DNA from: Azospirillum sp. B510
GTDB taxonomy: Bacteria; Pseudomonadota; Alphaproteobacteria; Azospirillales; Azospirillaceae
Length of the DNA stretch: 64,000 nucleotides
Direction: 5' to 3'
Assembly (NCBI RefSeq): GCF_000010725.1
Contig: NC_013854.1
Coordinates: 62,001 to 126,000, forward strand
Shown here: in pieces, positions 54,335 through 63,764 of the stretch
How the letters are laid out: every line of letters starts with the position of its first letter
Position numbering within the stretch: the first letter of the stretch is position 1
Made by a program: the position numbers and the translations under genes
The notes under the pieces: generated by a model
What the model saw: only the letters and a program-made list of their open reading frames with translations
Database searches by the model: none
Told to the model about the DNA's origin: nothing

Positions 54335-55384
54335 ATGGAAGGCATGACAGCCTTGACCAGCGTTATCATGTCCAGCGTGACCGGCAGCCTGACCGACGGC
54401 CCGGTCGCTTCGACCGAGTCCAGCCCGGTGGAGAACCGCGATCTCGCCTGCGCCGTCCGCGTGCTGCGGACCGAGGCCGACGCGCTGGTCGCGCTGGCCG
54501 GCAGCCTCGACGGCGAATTCCTGCGGGCGCTCGACATTTTGCAGGGCATCGAAGGCCGCGTCGTCGTCACCGGCATGGGCAAGTCCGGCCATGTCGCCCG
54601 CAAGATCGCCGCCACCATGGCCTCCACCGGCACGCCGGCCCTCTTCGTCCATCCGGGCGAGGCCAGCCACGGCGACCTCGGCATGATCGCCAGGATCGAT
54701 GCGGTGGTCGCGCTGTCCAATTCCGGCGAGACTCATGAACTGGCCGACATCATCGCCTACACCCGCCGCTTCGGCATCCCGCTGATCGGCATGACGCGCC
54801 GCGCCGCCTCCTCGCTGGCCGAACAGTCGGACGTGGCGCTGGTGATCCCGCCGGAACCGGAGGCCTGCCCGCTGGGGCTGGCGCCCACCACCTCCACCAC
54901 CATGATGCTGGCGCTGGGCGACGCGCTGGCGGTGGCCCTGCTGGAGCGGCGCGGCTTCTCCGCCGCCGATTTCCGCGAGTTCCACCCCGGCGGCCAGCTC
55001 GGACGCGCCCTGCTGAAGGTCACCGACATCATGCACAAGGGCGACGATCTGCCCCTGTGCCGTCTTGACTCGCCGCTGTCCGACGTCATCTTCGAGATGA
55101 CGGCCAAGCGGCTCGGCTGCGTCGGGGTCACCGACGAGGCCGGGGCGCTGGTCGGGATCATCACCGACGGCGACCTGCGCCGTCATCTGAAGCCGGAGAT
55201 TCTGGCCGAACGCGCCGACAGCATCATGTCGCCGCGGCCCAAGACCATCCGCCCGAAGGCGCTGATCGTCGAGGCGCTGCGCGAGATGAACGACAAGAAG
55301 ATCACCACCCTGTTCGTGATCGAGGCCGACCGGCCGCTGGGCATCGTGCACATCCACGATTGCCTGCGGGCCGGCGCGGCCTGA
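54335..55384 (+). CDS. kdsD: Arabinose-5-phosphate isomerase
   Basis: 349 residues. It converts ribulose 5-phosphate to arabinose 5-phosphate, the first step of Kdo synthesis for lipopolysaccharide. The SIS domain has TGMGKSGHVARKIAATMASTGT and HPGEASHGDLGMI, with SNSGETHELADII; two CBS domains follow (LSDVIFEMTAKRLGCVGV, GIITDGDLRRHL; IVEALREMNDKKITTLFV). The start is uncertain: ATGs at 54335, 54344 and 54368 are in frame and none has ideal spacing. It leads the lptC-lptA-lptB run, 52 bases before lptC. Confidence 0.93.
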   Translation: MEGMTALTSVIMSSVTGSLTDGPVASTESSPVENRDLACAVRVLRTEADALVALAGSLDGEFLRALDILQGIEGRVVVTGMGKSGHVARKIAATMASTGTPALFVHPGEASHGDLGMIARIDAVVALSNSGETHELADIIAYTRRFGIPLIGMTRRAASSLAEQSDVALVIPPEPEACPLGLAPTTSTTMMLALGDALAVALLERRGFSAADFREFHPGGQLGRALLKVTDIMHKGDDLPLCRLDSPLSDVIFEMTAKRLGCVGVTDEAGALVGIITDGDLRRHLKPEILAERADSIMSPRPKTIRPKALIVEALREMNDKKITTLFVIEADRPLGIVHIHDCLRAGAA

Positions 55385-55436
55385 TGGTGGTCCCGGTCAT
55401 CATGCGAGCCGAGCGCCGAGCCGGAGGGACGAGGAT

Positions 55437-56231
55437 TTGAGCCTGGACGACCTGCGCAGCCCCGACCGCACAGCGGCCGGCAACACCGCGACCGAGCCCA
55501 CCGCTCCCGCGCCCGTTCTGTCGGCGCCCGTTCTGTCGGCGATTGGCCCATCGGCGGGAGGACGGGCGCGTGATGGCCGCGACTCCGGCTTGGCGGCACC
55601 GCAGGCGGCGCGGCGGGCGCACCGTCGGCGCGACACCCGCCCGGTCAGCCGGATCTACAGCCGTTTCGTCTCGGCCATGAAGTTCGTGCTGCCGGCGGCG
55701 GCGCTGGCGATGGTGGCCCTGCTGGCCGCCTGGCCGTCGCTGAACAGCCCGCAGGGCGCCCGGATCACCGCCGACGCCGGGCAGACCGAGATGCTGAAGC
55801 CGCGCTATTTCAGCCTGGACGAACACAACCAGCCCTTCTCGCTGGTGGCGGCCAAGGCCGACAAGTCGACCGACCAGCCCGACATCGTCCTGCTGGACGA
55901 CCCGCGCGCCGAGATGACCGAGACCACCGGCACCTGGGTGACCATGCAGTCCGACAAGGGCTGGTACAATCAGACCACCGGCATCCTGCTGATGCGCGGC
56001 AACGTCCATGTCCTGCGCGACGACGGCAACGAGTTCACCACCAGCGAGGCCGAGGCCGACATCCGCAAGGGCAACGCCTGGGGTGACAAGCCGGTGACCG
56101 GCCAGGGCCCGCAGGGCGAGATCAACGCCATCGGTTTCCGCATGACGGACCGTGGCAAGAACGTCGTCTTCCTCAACCAGTCGAAGGCCGAGGTCCAGGC
56201 CGCCGAACGCCCCGGGAGCAAGAAGCCGTGA
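55437..56231 (+). CDS. lptC: LPS export protein LptC
   Basis: 264 residues. It anchors the periplasmic bridge of the Lpt transporter to LptB2FG. A long Pro/Ala/Arg-rich cytoplasmic N-tail (1-75) precedes one membrane helix (VLPAAALAMVALLAAWPSL), then the beta-jellyroll periplasmic part (YFSLDEHNQPFSLVAAKADK, ILLMRGNVHVLRDDGNEFTTSEAEADI). The start is a TTG at 55437 after GGAGGGA. The stop overlaps the GTG of lptA (GTGA). Confidence 0.85.
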   Translation: MSLDDLRSPDRTAAGNTATEPTAPAPVLSAPVLSAIGPSAGGRARDGRDSGLAAPQAARRAHRRRDTRPVSRIYSRFVSAMKFVLPAAALAMVALLAAWPSLNSPQGARITADAGQTEMLKPRYFSLDEHNQPFSLVAAKADKSTDQPDIVLLDDPRAEMTETTGTWVTMQSDKGWYNQTTGILLMRGNVHVLRDDGNEFTTSEAEADIRKGNAWGDKPVTGQGPQGEINAIGFRMTDRGKNVVFLNQSKAEVQAAERPGSKKP

Positions 56232-57103
56232 CGTCCAAACGGTCGCCAGTCCGTACCGCCCTGACCTTGTCGGCCCTGCTGGCCGGCGGTCTCCTTTCCG
56301 GCGCTCCCGCCCTTGCCCAGGGCCTGCCCGGCATGGGCGGCAAGCAGCCGGTGGAGATCAACGCCGACCAGGCGATCGAATGGCACCAGGATGTCCGCGC
56401 CTATGTGGCGCGCGGCAACGCCTCGGCCAAGCGCAACGAGTCGACCGTCTTCGCCGACGTGCTGACCGCCTATTACCGCGAGGTCCCCGGCAAGGGGAAC
56501 GAGGTGTTCCAACTGGTGGCCGACGGCAATGTCCGCGTCGTCAGCCCGAACCAGCAGGTTTTCGGCGACCATGGCGTCTATGACGTCGACAAGCAGGTCG
56601 CCGTCGTCACCGGCAAGGACCTGAAGCTGATCACCGCCAAGGATGTCGTGACCGCCCGCGACAGTCTGGAATATTACGAGGCGCAGGATTTGACCGTGGC
56701 CCGCGGCGACGCGGTGGCGGTGCGCGGCAACGACCGGCTGCGCGCCGACGTGCTGATCGGCCGGCTGAAGAAGATGCCGGACGGCACCTCCCAGATGGAG
56801 CGGATCGACGGGTCCGGCAACATCATCGTCACCACCCCCACCGACGTGGCGCTGTCCGACAAGCTGGTCTATTCGGTGGCCGACAATGTCGCGGTGCTGA
56901 TCGGCAATGTCCGGATCACCCGCGGCGACAACCAGCTGAACGGCGAAGCCGCCGAGATGAACATGAACACCAAGATCAATCGCGTCATCGCCGGCCGCGA
57001 CGCCGGCGGCCGGGTCAGCGGCCTGCTGATTCCCGCCGATAAGACTGATGGTGGCAAGACCGGCGCCGGCAATACGGGCGCCCCGGCGGGCAAGAAGCCG
57101 TGA
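56228..57103 (+). CDS. lptA: LPS transport periplasmic protein LptA
   Basis: 291 residues. A signal peptide (ALTLSALLAGGLLSGAPALA) precedes the OstA-like beta-jellyroll (VEINADQAIEWHQDVRAYVARGNASAKR, FGDHGVYDVDKQVAVVTGKDL, LSDKLVYSVADNVAVLIGNVRITRGDNQLNGEAAEMNMNT in overlapping strands). It forms the periplasmic bridge for lipopolysaccharide. It is longer than E. coli LptA (about 185 residues), with a second repeat of the fold and a Gly/Lys-rich tail. It starts with GTG overlapping lptC and ends with GTGA overlapping lptB. Confidence 0.9.
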   Translation: MTSKRSPVRTALTLSALLAGGLLSGAPALAQGLPGMGGKQPVEINADQAIEWHQDVRAYVARGNASAKRNESTVFADVLTAYYREVPGKGNEVFQLVADGNVRVVSPNQQVFGDHGVYDVDKQVAVVTGKDLKLITAKDVVTARDSLEYYEAQDLTVARGDAVAVRGNDRLRADVLIGRLKKMPDGTSQMERIDGSGNIIVTTPTDVALSDKLVYSVADNVAVLIGNVRITRGDNQLNGEAAEMNMNTKINRVIAGRDAGGRVSGLLIPADKTDGGKTGAGNTGAPAGKKP

Positions 57104-57894
57104 CCGTGCTGACCGTGAACGGACCCGGCGCCGCTCCCGCCGGCAGCGGCAGTGCCGCCACCGCCACCCCCACCGAAGGGCTGGTGGCCCAGCATCTCGG
57201 CAAGTCCTTCAAGAAGCGGCCGGTGGTGCGCGACGTCTCGCTCAGCGTCCAGCGCGGCGAGGCGGTCGGGCTGCTCGGCCCGAATGGCGCCGGCAAGACC
57301 ACCTGCTTCTACATGATCACCGGCCTGATCGCCGCCGATTCCGGCACGATCACGCTGGATGGCCAGGACATCACCGCGCTGCCGATGTACCGCCGCGCCC
57401 GGCTCGGCATCGGCTATCTGCCGCAGGAGGCCTCGATCTTCCGCGGCATGACGGTGGAGAACAACATCCGCTCCGTGCTGGAGGTGGTGGAAAGCGACCG
57501 CGACGCGCGGGAGGCGATGCTGGACGAGCTGCTGGCCGAATTCTCGGTGACGCATCTGCGCCGCTCGCCCGCCCTGGCGCTGTCGGGCGGCGAGCGGCGG
57601 CGCGTGGAGATCGCCCGCGCGCTGGCCGGACAGCCGCATTTCATCCTGCTGGACGAGCCGCTGGCCGGCATCGACCCCATCGCGGTGAACGACATCCGCG
57701 AATTGGTCGGCCACCTGCGCGACCGCGGCATCGGCGTGCTGATCACCGACCACAATGTGCGGGAAACGCTCGATCTCGTCGATCGGGCATATATTTTGCA
57801 CGACGGTGTGGTACTAATGGAGGGACGGCCGGATGAGATCGTGGCGCACGAGGGCGTGCGCCGGGTCTATCTCGGCGACCGCTTCAGTCTGTAG
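57100..57894 (+). CDS. lptB: LPS export ABC transporter ATP-binding protein LptB
   Basis: 264 residues. It powers extraction of lipopolysaccharide from the inner membrane. Walker A GPNGAGKTT, signature LSGGERRRVEIARAL, Walker B FILLDEPLAGID and switch ITDHNVRETLD are intact. An N-terminal Gly/Ala/Pro-rich extension of about 25 residues precedes the domain. The GTG start overlaps the lptA stop. rpoN follows after 33 bases, the usual alphaproteobacterial lptB-rpoN link. Confidence 0.95.
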   Translation: MTVLTVNGPGAAPAGSGSAATATPTEGLVAQHLGKSFKKRPVVRDVSLSVQRGEAVGLLGPNGAGKTTCFYMITGLIAADSGTITLDGQDITALPMYRRARLGIGYLPQEASIFRGMTVENNIRSVLEVVESDRDAREAMLDELLAEFSVTHLRRSPALALSGGERRRVEIARALAGQPHFILLDEPLAGIDPIAVNDIRELVGHLRDRGIGVLITDHNVRETLDLVDRAYILHDGVVLMEGRPDEIVAHEGVRRVYLGDRFSL

Positions 57895-57927
57895 CCCTCC
57901 GTTTCCACTGGTCCCGGTTCCACAGCC

Positions 57928-59544
57928 ATGGCGCTTGCTCAACGTCTCGACCTTCGACAAGCCCAGACACTGGTGATGACACCGCAGTTGCAGCAGGCCA
58001 TCAAGCTGCTGCAACTGTCGAACATCGAACTGTCGGACTTCGTCGATCGCGAGATCGAGCAGAATCCGCTGCTGGAGCGTGACGGCGGCCCGGCCGACGG
58101 CGGCAGCGATCCGGTGGGAGAGGGGAGCGGCGGCGAGGCGCCGGGCGGGCTGGACGGCCCCGGCGGCATGGAGGCGAACGGGCTCAGCGCCGACGGGCTG
58201 AACGGGCGTGACGACGGCCCGGCCCTGGCGCCGGGCGACGGGCGCACCCGCGACACGGTGGAGATGACCTCCTCGGACACGCTGGCCTCCTCGTCGGAGG
58301 CGCCGCTCGACACCGATTTCGAGAATGTCTACAGCGACGACCGCTTTTCCGACGGCTCGGACGGCGGCAGCGAGGTCTACGGCTCCTATGGCGAGCGCGG
58401 CGGCCGCAGCGGCTTCGACGATGACGACAGCAATCTCGAAGCGACGCTGACCAGCGAGAAGAACCTCCGCGACCACCTGACCGAACAGCTGAAGATCGAC
58501 CTGCCCGACCATGGCGACCAGTTGATCGGGCTGGCCCTGATCGACATGCTGGACGAGGCCGGCTGGCTGATCGGCTTCGACGCCGGGGCGCTGGCCGACC
58601 AGCTCGGCTGCGGGGTGGAGCGGGTGGAGCGGGTGCTGGCCGCCTGCCAGCGTTTCGACCCGCCCGGCATCTTCGCCCGCTCGCTGAAGGAATGCCTGGC
58701 CATCCAGCTGCGCGAGAAGAACCGGCTGGACCCGGCGATGGCGGCGCTGCTCGACAATCTGGAGCTTCTGGCCGCGCGCAACCTGCCGGCCATCATGAAG
58801 GTGTGCGGCGTCGATGCCGAGGACGTCGCCGACATGGTCGCCGACATCCGCAAGCTGAACCCGAAGCCGGCGCTGGCCTTCGACCACACCCCGGCCCAGC
58901 TGGTCACCCCCGATATCCTGATGCGCGCCAATCCCGGCGGCGGCTGGCTGATCGACCTGAACCCGGACACGCTGCCGCGCGTGCTGGTCAACCACCGCTA
59001 TTTCGCCCGCATCTCCGACAGCGCCCGCAACAAGTCCGACAAGGAATACATCTCCGAACGCTTCCAGTCGGCGAACTGGCTGGTGAAGTCGCTGCACCAG
59101 CGCGCCACCACCATCCTGAAGGTGGCGAGCGAGATCATCCGCCAGCAGGATGCCTTCTTCATCCATGGCGTCTCGCACCTGCGGCCGCTGATCCTGCGCG
59201 ACATCGCCGAAGCCATCGGCATGCATGAAAGCACCGTCAGCCGCGTCACCACCAACAAGTTCATGGCGACCCCGCGCGGGGTGTTCGAGCTGAAATACTT
59301 CTTCACCTCCGCCATCCAGGGGGCCGACGGTCAGGCGTCCCATTCCGCGGAGGCGGTTCGGCACCGCATCAAGACCATGATCGACGCCGAGAAGCCGGAT
59401 GACGTGCTGTCGGACGACAAACTGGTGGAGATTCTGCGTTCCGAAGGGATCGACATTGCGCGAAGGACGGTCGCGAAGTATCGTGAAGCGATGAAAATAC
59501 CGTCATCGGTGCAGCGGCGACGCGCCAAGATGTCACGCATGTAG
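57928..59544 (+). CDS. rpoN: RNA polymerase sigma-54 factor
   Basis: 538 residues. Region I is Gln/Leu-rich (RQAQTLVMTPQLQQAIKLLQLS), region II is an acidic Gly/Asp-rich linker (60-155), region III is the core-binding and DNA-binding part (ESTVSRVTTNKFMATPRGVFELK), and the RpoN box ARRTVAKYRE lies at 511-520. It directs transcription of nitrogen-fixation and other NtrC/NifA-class genes. It sits between lptB and hpf-ptsN, as in most proteobacteria, tying it to the nitrogen PTS. Confidence 0.96.
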   Translation: MALAQRLDLRQAQTLVMTPQLQQAIKLLQLSNIELSDFVDREIEQNPLLERDGGPADGGSDPVGEGSGGEAPGGLDGPGGMEANGLSADGLNGRDDGPALAPGDGRTRDTVEMTSSDTLASSSEAPLDTDFENVYSDDRFSDGSDGGSEVYGSYGERGGRSGFDDDDSNLEATLTSEKNLRDHLTEQLKIDLPDHGDQLIGLALIDMLDEAGWLIGFDAGALADQLGCGVERVERVLAACQRFDPPGIFARSLKECLAIQLREKNRLDPAMAALLDNLELLAARNLPAIMKVCGVDAEDVADMVADIRKLNPKPALAFDHTPAQLVTPDILMRANPGGGWLIDLNPDTLPRVLVNHRYFARISDSARNKSDKEYISERFQSANWLVKSLHQRATTILKVASEIIRQQDAFFIHGVSHLRPLILRDIAEAIGMHESTVSRVTTNKFMATPRGVFELKYFFTSAIQGADGQASHSAEAVRHRIKTMIDAEKPDDVLSDDKLVEILRSEGIDIARRTVAKYREAMKIPSSVQRRRAKMSRM

Positions 59545-59695
59545 GCGGGCGGTCAGGGGAGGGCTCGATTGACAGTCCGATGCCCGTTGCCTATCGTCCC
59601 GGCCCGCAAGCGGCGGATCAGCATCTTTGAATGCGGCATCTTAGAACGTCGTGTCTACACCGTCCCCAGCGGACCAATATTGGAAACGTTCCACC

Positions 59696-60286
59696 ATGCA
59701 ACTCTCCGTCAAAGGCAAGCAGCTCGATGTGGGTGACGCTCTGCGCTCCCATGTGGCCGACAGCCTGAACGCCGTGGTCGGCAAGTATTTCGACAAGCCG
59801 ATCGAGGCGAACGTCGTCCTGACCAAGGACGCGCATCTGTACAAGGCCGATATCCAGGTCCATGTGAGCCGCGGAATCGTCCTGCAGAGTGCCGGCGACG
59901 CCACCGAACCCTATCCGGCCTTCGACATCGCCTGCGAGAAGCTGGCCAAGCGTCTGCGCCGCTACAAGCGCCGTCTGCGCGACCATCATGCCGCCGAGAA
60001 CGGCGCCGCCATCCCGGCCAGCTACCGGGTGCTGGAGGCCGAGGGCGACGAGCATCACGAGGAGGTCGAGGCCGCGGCCGATGGCGCCGCCCATCCGATG
60101 GTCGTCGCCGAGATGGAGACGAGCATCGCCACCCTGTCGGTCAGCGAGGCGGTGATGCGCCTGGAGCTGGCGCAGGCCCCCGCCCTGATGTTCCACAACG
60201 GTGCGCACGGCCGCCTGAACATGGTCTATCGCCGCGCCGACGGGAACATCGGCTGGGTCGATCCGGCGGAGAAGGCCGGCGCCTGA
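59696..60286 (+). CDS. hpf: Long-form ribosome hibernation promoting factor
   Basis: 196 residues. The N-terminal S30AE domain (MQLSVKGKQLDVGDALRSHV to RRYKRRLRDHH) binds the 30S subunit near the decoding site; a His/Glu-rich linker leads to the C-terminal dimerisation domain (MSVSEAVMRLELAQAP-like: LSVSEAVMRLELAQAPALMF, GRLNMVYRRADGNIGWVDP), which makes 100S ribosomes in stationary phase. The ATG at 59696 was chosen; an upstream GTG at 59651 would add 15 residues. It lies 151 bases after rpoN and 34 before ptsN. Confidence 0.93.
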   Translation: MQLSVKGKQLDVGDALRSHVADSLNAVVGKYFDKPIEANVVLTKDAHLYKADIQVHVSRGIVLQSAGDATEPYPAFDIACEKLAKRLRRYKRRLRDHHAAENGAAIPASYRVLEAEGDEHHEEVEAAADGAAHPMVVAEMETSIATLSVSEAVMRLELAQAPALMFHNGAHGRLNMVYRRADGNIGWVDPAEKAGA

Positions 60287-60320
60287 CGGCGCCGACCCCT
60301 CTCCCTGGTCAAGAAGCGTC

Positions 60321-60779
60321 ATGCTCGACCTCATCTCTCCGCACGCCATCCTCCCGAACCTGAAGGCCGGCAACAAGAAGCAGGCCCTGCAGGAGATGTC
60401 GCGCAAAGCGTCCGAGCTGACCGGTCAGCACGAGCGGGCGATCTTCGACGTGCTTCTGGAGCGCGAAAGGCTGGGCACGACCGGCGTGGGCCATGGCATC
60501 GCCATCCCGCACGGCAAGCTGTCCAGCCTGGACCGCGTCCATGGCGTCTTCGCCCGCCTGGAGCGGCCCATCGATTTCGACGCGATCGATGAGCAGCCGG
60601 TCGATCTGATCTTTCTCCTCCTCGCCCCGGAACAGGCGGGAGCCGACCATCTGAAGGCGCTCGCCCGCGTCTCGCGCCTGTTGCGGGACCAGTCCATGTG
60701 CGAAAAGCTGCGCGGAGCCCAGTCGGGCGACGCGATGTACGCGCTCCTGACCCAGCACGAGCCGACCCCGTCCAACTGA
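60321..60779 (+). CDS. ptsN: PTS IIA-like nitrogen-regulatory protein (EIIA-Ntr)
   Basis: 152 residues. The phosphorylated histidine is His64 in GIAIPHGKLS. It lacks any permease partner and acts as a regulator, for example of potassium uptake and phosphate or nitrogen responses. Its phosphate should come from an enzyme I/HPr pair such as the ptsH and ptsI products in this window, or a ptsP elsewhere. It ends the lpt-rpoN block with a strong terminator. Confidence 0.95.
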   Translation: MLDLISPHAILPNLKAGNKKQALQEMSRKASELTGQHERAIFDVLLERERLGTTGVGHGIAIPHGKLSSLDRVHGVFARLERPIDFDAIDEQPVDLIFLLLAPEQAGADHLKALARVSRLLRDQSMCEKLRGAQSGDAMYALLTQHEPTPSN

Positions 60780-60811
60780 CGGGCCGCCGGTGAGGGGGAA
60801 TGGTATGCCGA

Positions 60812-60849
60812 AGGGCCGCTGCACGTTCGTGCGCGGCCCTTTTTCTTTG
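60812..60849 (+). terminator. Rho-independent terminator after ptsN
   Basis: AGGGCCGC-T-GCAC-GTTC-GTGC-GCGGCCCT forms a 12-pair hairpin with a single bulged T and a tetraloop, followed by TTTTTCTTT. It is the strongest terminator in the window and closes the kdsD-to-ptsN block. Confidence 0.92.
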
Positions 60850-60929
60850 GCGCTCCAACACCAATTAGTGTCGGGACGGACGGGCTGCTACACTGGACCG
60901 AGCCGACTTGTTTGACGGGGGCCAAGGCC

Positions 60930-61475
60930 ATGGGAAACGCACAGCGCAAGCCCTGGATTTCGCCGCAGGACTACCTCGCCGCCGAACGCAGCGCCGAGGT
61001 CCGCCACGAGTATGTCGATGGCGAGATCTTCGCCATGGTCGGGGCGAGCCGCCGTCATGCCACCATCGTCGGCAATTTGTTCGTCGCCCTGCGGCAGGCC
61101 GCCCGCGCCCGTGGATGTCAGGCTTACGCCAACGACGTGAAGGTCCGCGTCGAGGCGGCGAACGCCTTCTACTATCCCGACCTCGTCGCGACCTGCTCCA
61201 GTGGTGACGACGACCCCTATGTCGTCAAGGACCCGGTCCTGGTCGTCGAGGTGCTGTCCGACAGCACCGAGGCCATCGACCGCCGCGAGAAGCGGACCAA
61301 CTACCAGAAGATCCCGTCCCTGCGCGAGATCGTGCTGGTCTCGCAGAGCGAGCGTCTGGTGGAGGTGTACCGCCGCGACGGCGGCGGCTGGACCGTCGAT
61401 GTCGTGCGCGACGGTCCGGTCATGCTGGCCGCGTTGGACCTGGCCATTCCACTGGAGGCGGTTTACGAGGACTGA
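60930..61475 (+). CDS. Uma2 family (DUF820) nuclease-fold protein
   Basis: 181 residues. The PD-(D/E)XK-like core reads ERSAEVRHEYVDGEIFAMVGAS, then YYPDLVATCSSG, DPVLVVEVLSDSTEAIDRREKRTNYQKIPSL. The likely catalytic Asp is in YPDLV, Glu in VVEVLS, and Lys in KRTNYQKI. Function is not established for the family, which is common in cyanobacteria and scattered in others. The ATG at 60930 was chosen over a TTG at 60912. It stands alone between the ptsN terminator and ubiG, which suggests independent acquisition. Confidence 0.82.
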   Translation: MGNAQRKPWISPQDYLAAERSAEVRHEYVDGEIFAMVGASRRHATIVGNLFVALRQAARARGCQAYANDVKVRVEAANAFYYPDLVATCSSGDDDPYVVKDPVLVVEVLSDSTEAIDRREKRTNYQKIPSLREIVLVSQSERLVEVYRRDGGGWTVDVVRDGPVMLAALDLAIPLEAVYED

Positions 61476-61522
61476 GGGCGATCGGCTTTCAAAACCGAAA
61501 GTCCTTCAACTATCATTCCCCC

Positions 61523-62305
61523 TCACCCCCGTTCAGCCCACCCCATATAGTTCACGTCCAGATCGCGCGGGTTCAGCCGGAATTCGTCGCTCAGCGGGTT
61601 GTAGGTGATGCCGGTCAGGTCGCGCATGCCCAGCCCGTGGGGGCGGATGATGGCGTTCAGTTCGGACGGGCGCAGGAACTGGCGCCAGTTGTGGGTGCCG
61701 CGCGGCAACCAGCGCAGGATGTATTCCGCCCCGACGATGGCGAGCGCGAAGGATTTCGGCGTGCGGTTCAGCGTCGCCAGGAACAGCGCGCCGCCCGGCG
61801 CCAGCAGGTCGGACAGCGACTTCACGAACAGGGCCACGTCGGCGACATGCTCGATCACCTCCATCGCCAGCACCACGTCGAAGGTCTCGCCGCTGGCCGC
61901 CAGCGCCTCGGCGGTGGTGGCGCGGTAATCGACGGTGGTGCCGGTCTCGGCGGCATGGGTGGCGGCGGTCTTGATGTTCTTCTCCGAGGCATCGACGCCG
62001 ACCACCTCGGCGCCCATCCGTGCCAGCGGTTCGGCCAGCAGGCCGCCGCCACAGCCGATGTCGACCACCCGCAGCCCTGCCAGCGGCGCCGGCGCCAGCG
62101 GGTCGCGGCCCAGCCGCTTGCACACGCTGTCGCGGATGTAGGTCAGGCGCAGCGGGTTCAGCCGGTGCAGCGGCTTGAACTTGCCGGCCGGATCCCACCA
62201 CTCGGCGGCGATGGCGGAGAAGCGGGCGACATCCTCCGGATCCACGGTTCCGCCGGCAGAGACGGTTGCGGACGCGTGCGGGAAGGCGGAGGAGGAGGCG
62301 GTCAT
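61523..62305 (-). CDS. ubiG: Ubiquinone biosynthesis O-methyltransferase
   Basis: 260 residues. It makes both O-methylations of ubiquinone synthesis using S-adenosylmethionine. The N-terminal [26 protein letters not shown] block is the family signature. The SAM site is [22 protein letters not shown], and [17 protein letters not shown] follows. The ATG at 62305 was chosen; a very long upstream frame is the antisense shadow of lysC. It is divergent from lysC across 171 bases, a common alphaproteobacterial pair. Confidence 0.95.
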   Translation of the reverse strand: MTASSSAFPHASATVSAGGTVDPEDVARFSAIAAEWWDPAGKFKPLHRLNPLRLTYIRDSVCKRLGRDPLAPAPLAGLRVVDIGCGGGLLAEPLARMGAEVVGVDASEKNIKTAATHAAETGTTVDYRATTAEALAASGETFDVVLAMEVIEHVADVALFVKSLSDLLAPGGALFLATLNRTPKSFALAIVGAEYILRWLPRGTHNWRQFLRPSELNAIIRPHGLGMRDLTGITYNPLSDEFRLNPRDLDVNYMGWAERG

Positions 62306-62476
62306 GGTGAAAATCCGTAAACTGTGAGGCGGGACGGGCGCGGGCAACTTGCCTCGCTCCCATCGACGGAGTATGGATACGCCGCCCCGCGCCGGCAACG
62401 GTGGAGCGGGGGTGCGCTCAGCCGACCCGCATGATCGACAGACATCGTGACCGGGCGGCCAGACATGGTGTGAGGT

Positions 62477-63712
62477 ATGGCGCGGATCGTCCTGAAGTTC
62501 GGAGGCACGTCGGTCGGCGACATCGACCGCATCAAGAACGTGGCCCGGAAGGTCGAGCAAGAGGTGAAGGCGGGGCATCAGGTCGCCGTCGTCGTGTCGG
62601 CGATGTCCGGCGTGACCAACCAGCTCGTCAAATACTGCAACGACATCGACAAGCTGCACGACGCCCGCGAATATGACGCGGTCGTGGCGTCCGGCGAGCA
62701 GGTGACCTCCGGCCTGCTGGCCGTCGCCCTGCAATCGCTCGGCATTCCCGCCCGCTCCTGGGCCGGCTGGCAGATTCCGATCCGCACCGACGACACCCAC
62801 GGCAAGGCGCGCATCGTCTCCATCGACACCACCGAGATGGAAAAATCCCTGCAGACCGGCGAAGTCGCCGTGGTCGCGGGCTTCCAGGGCGTGTCGGAGC
62901 AGGGCCGCATCACCACGCTGGGCCGCGGCGGTTCCGACACCTCGGCGGTGGCGCTGGCGGCGGCGGTGAAGGCCGACCGCTGCGACATCTACACCGACGT
63001 CGACGGCGTCTACACCACCGACCCGCGCATCGTCACCAAGGCGCGCAAGCTCGACAAGATCACCTACGAGGAGATGCTGGAGCTGGCCTCGCAGGGCGCC
63101 AAGGTGTTGCAGACCCGCTCGGTCGAGATGGCGATGAACCACCGCGTGCGCGTGCAGGTGCTGTCGAGCTTCGAAGCGGCGGCCGGCAGCGCGCTTCCCG
63201 GAACCCTGGTTGTTGACGAGGACGAGATCGTGGAAAAGGAAGTTGTGAGCGGCATCGCCTACAGCCGCGACGAGGCGAAGATCACCCTGGTGGGCGTCGC
63301 CGACCAGCCGGGCGTCGCCGCCGCCATCTTCGGTCCGCTGACCGACAACGCCGTCAACGTCGACATGATCGTCCAGAACGTGTCGGAAGACGGCAAGTCG
63401 ACCGACATGACCTTCACCGTCGGCAAGGCCGATCTGGCCCGCGCCGTCAAGGTGCTGGAGGACGCCCAGTCCACCCTGAACTACAAGCGCATCGTCTCGG
63501 ATGCCAATGTGGTGAAGGTGTCGGTCATCGGCGTCGGCATGCGCAGCCATGCCGGCGTCGCCCAGCGCATGTTCAAGGCGCTGGCCGACAAGGGCATCAA
63601 CATCCAGGTCATCTCGACCTCCGAGATCAAGATTTCGGTCCTGATCGCCGAGGAGTATGCGGAGCTGGCGCTGCGCGCCCTGCACACCGCCTACGGCCTG
63701 GACGCCGCCTGA
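62477..63712 (+). CDS. lysC: Aspartate kinase
   Basis: 411 residues. It phosphorylates aspartate in the first step of lysine, threonine and methionine synthesis. The kinase domain has [12 protein letters not shown] and [36 protein letters not shown]. Two C-terminal ACT domains (about 265-405; [43 protein letters not shown]) give feedback control by lysine or threonine. It is monofunctional, with no homoserine dehydrogenase. The start codon has a GTGTGAGG-like purine-rich site. Confidence 0.96.
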   Translation: MARIVLKFGGTSVGDIDRIKNVARKVEQEVKAGHQVAVVVSAMSGVTNQLVKYCNDIDKLHDAREYDAVVASGEQVTSGLLAVALQSLGIPARSWAGWQIPIRTDDTHGKARIVSIDTTEMEKSLQTGEVAVVAGFQGVSEQGRITTLGRGGSDTSAVALAAAVKADRCDIYTDVDGVYTTDPRIVTKARKLDKITYEEMLELASQGAKVLQTRSVEMAMNHRVRVQVLSSFEAAAGSALPGTLVVDEDEIVEKEVVSGIAYSRDEAKITLVGVADQPGVAAAIFGPLTDNAVNVDMIVQNVSEDGKSTDMTFTVGKADLARAVKVLEDAQSTLNYKRIVSDANVVKVSVIGVGMRSHAGVAQRMFKALADKGINIQVISTSEIKISVLIAEEYAELALRALHTAYGLDAA

Positions 63713-63764
63713 GCGCAGGTGGCGCCCGGGTGTCGGGGACCGCAACATCAGGAAAGGGCCGGCC

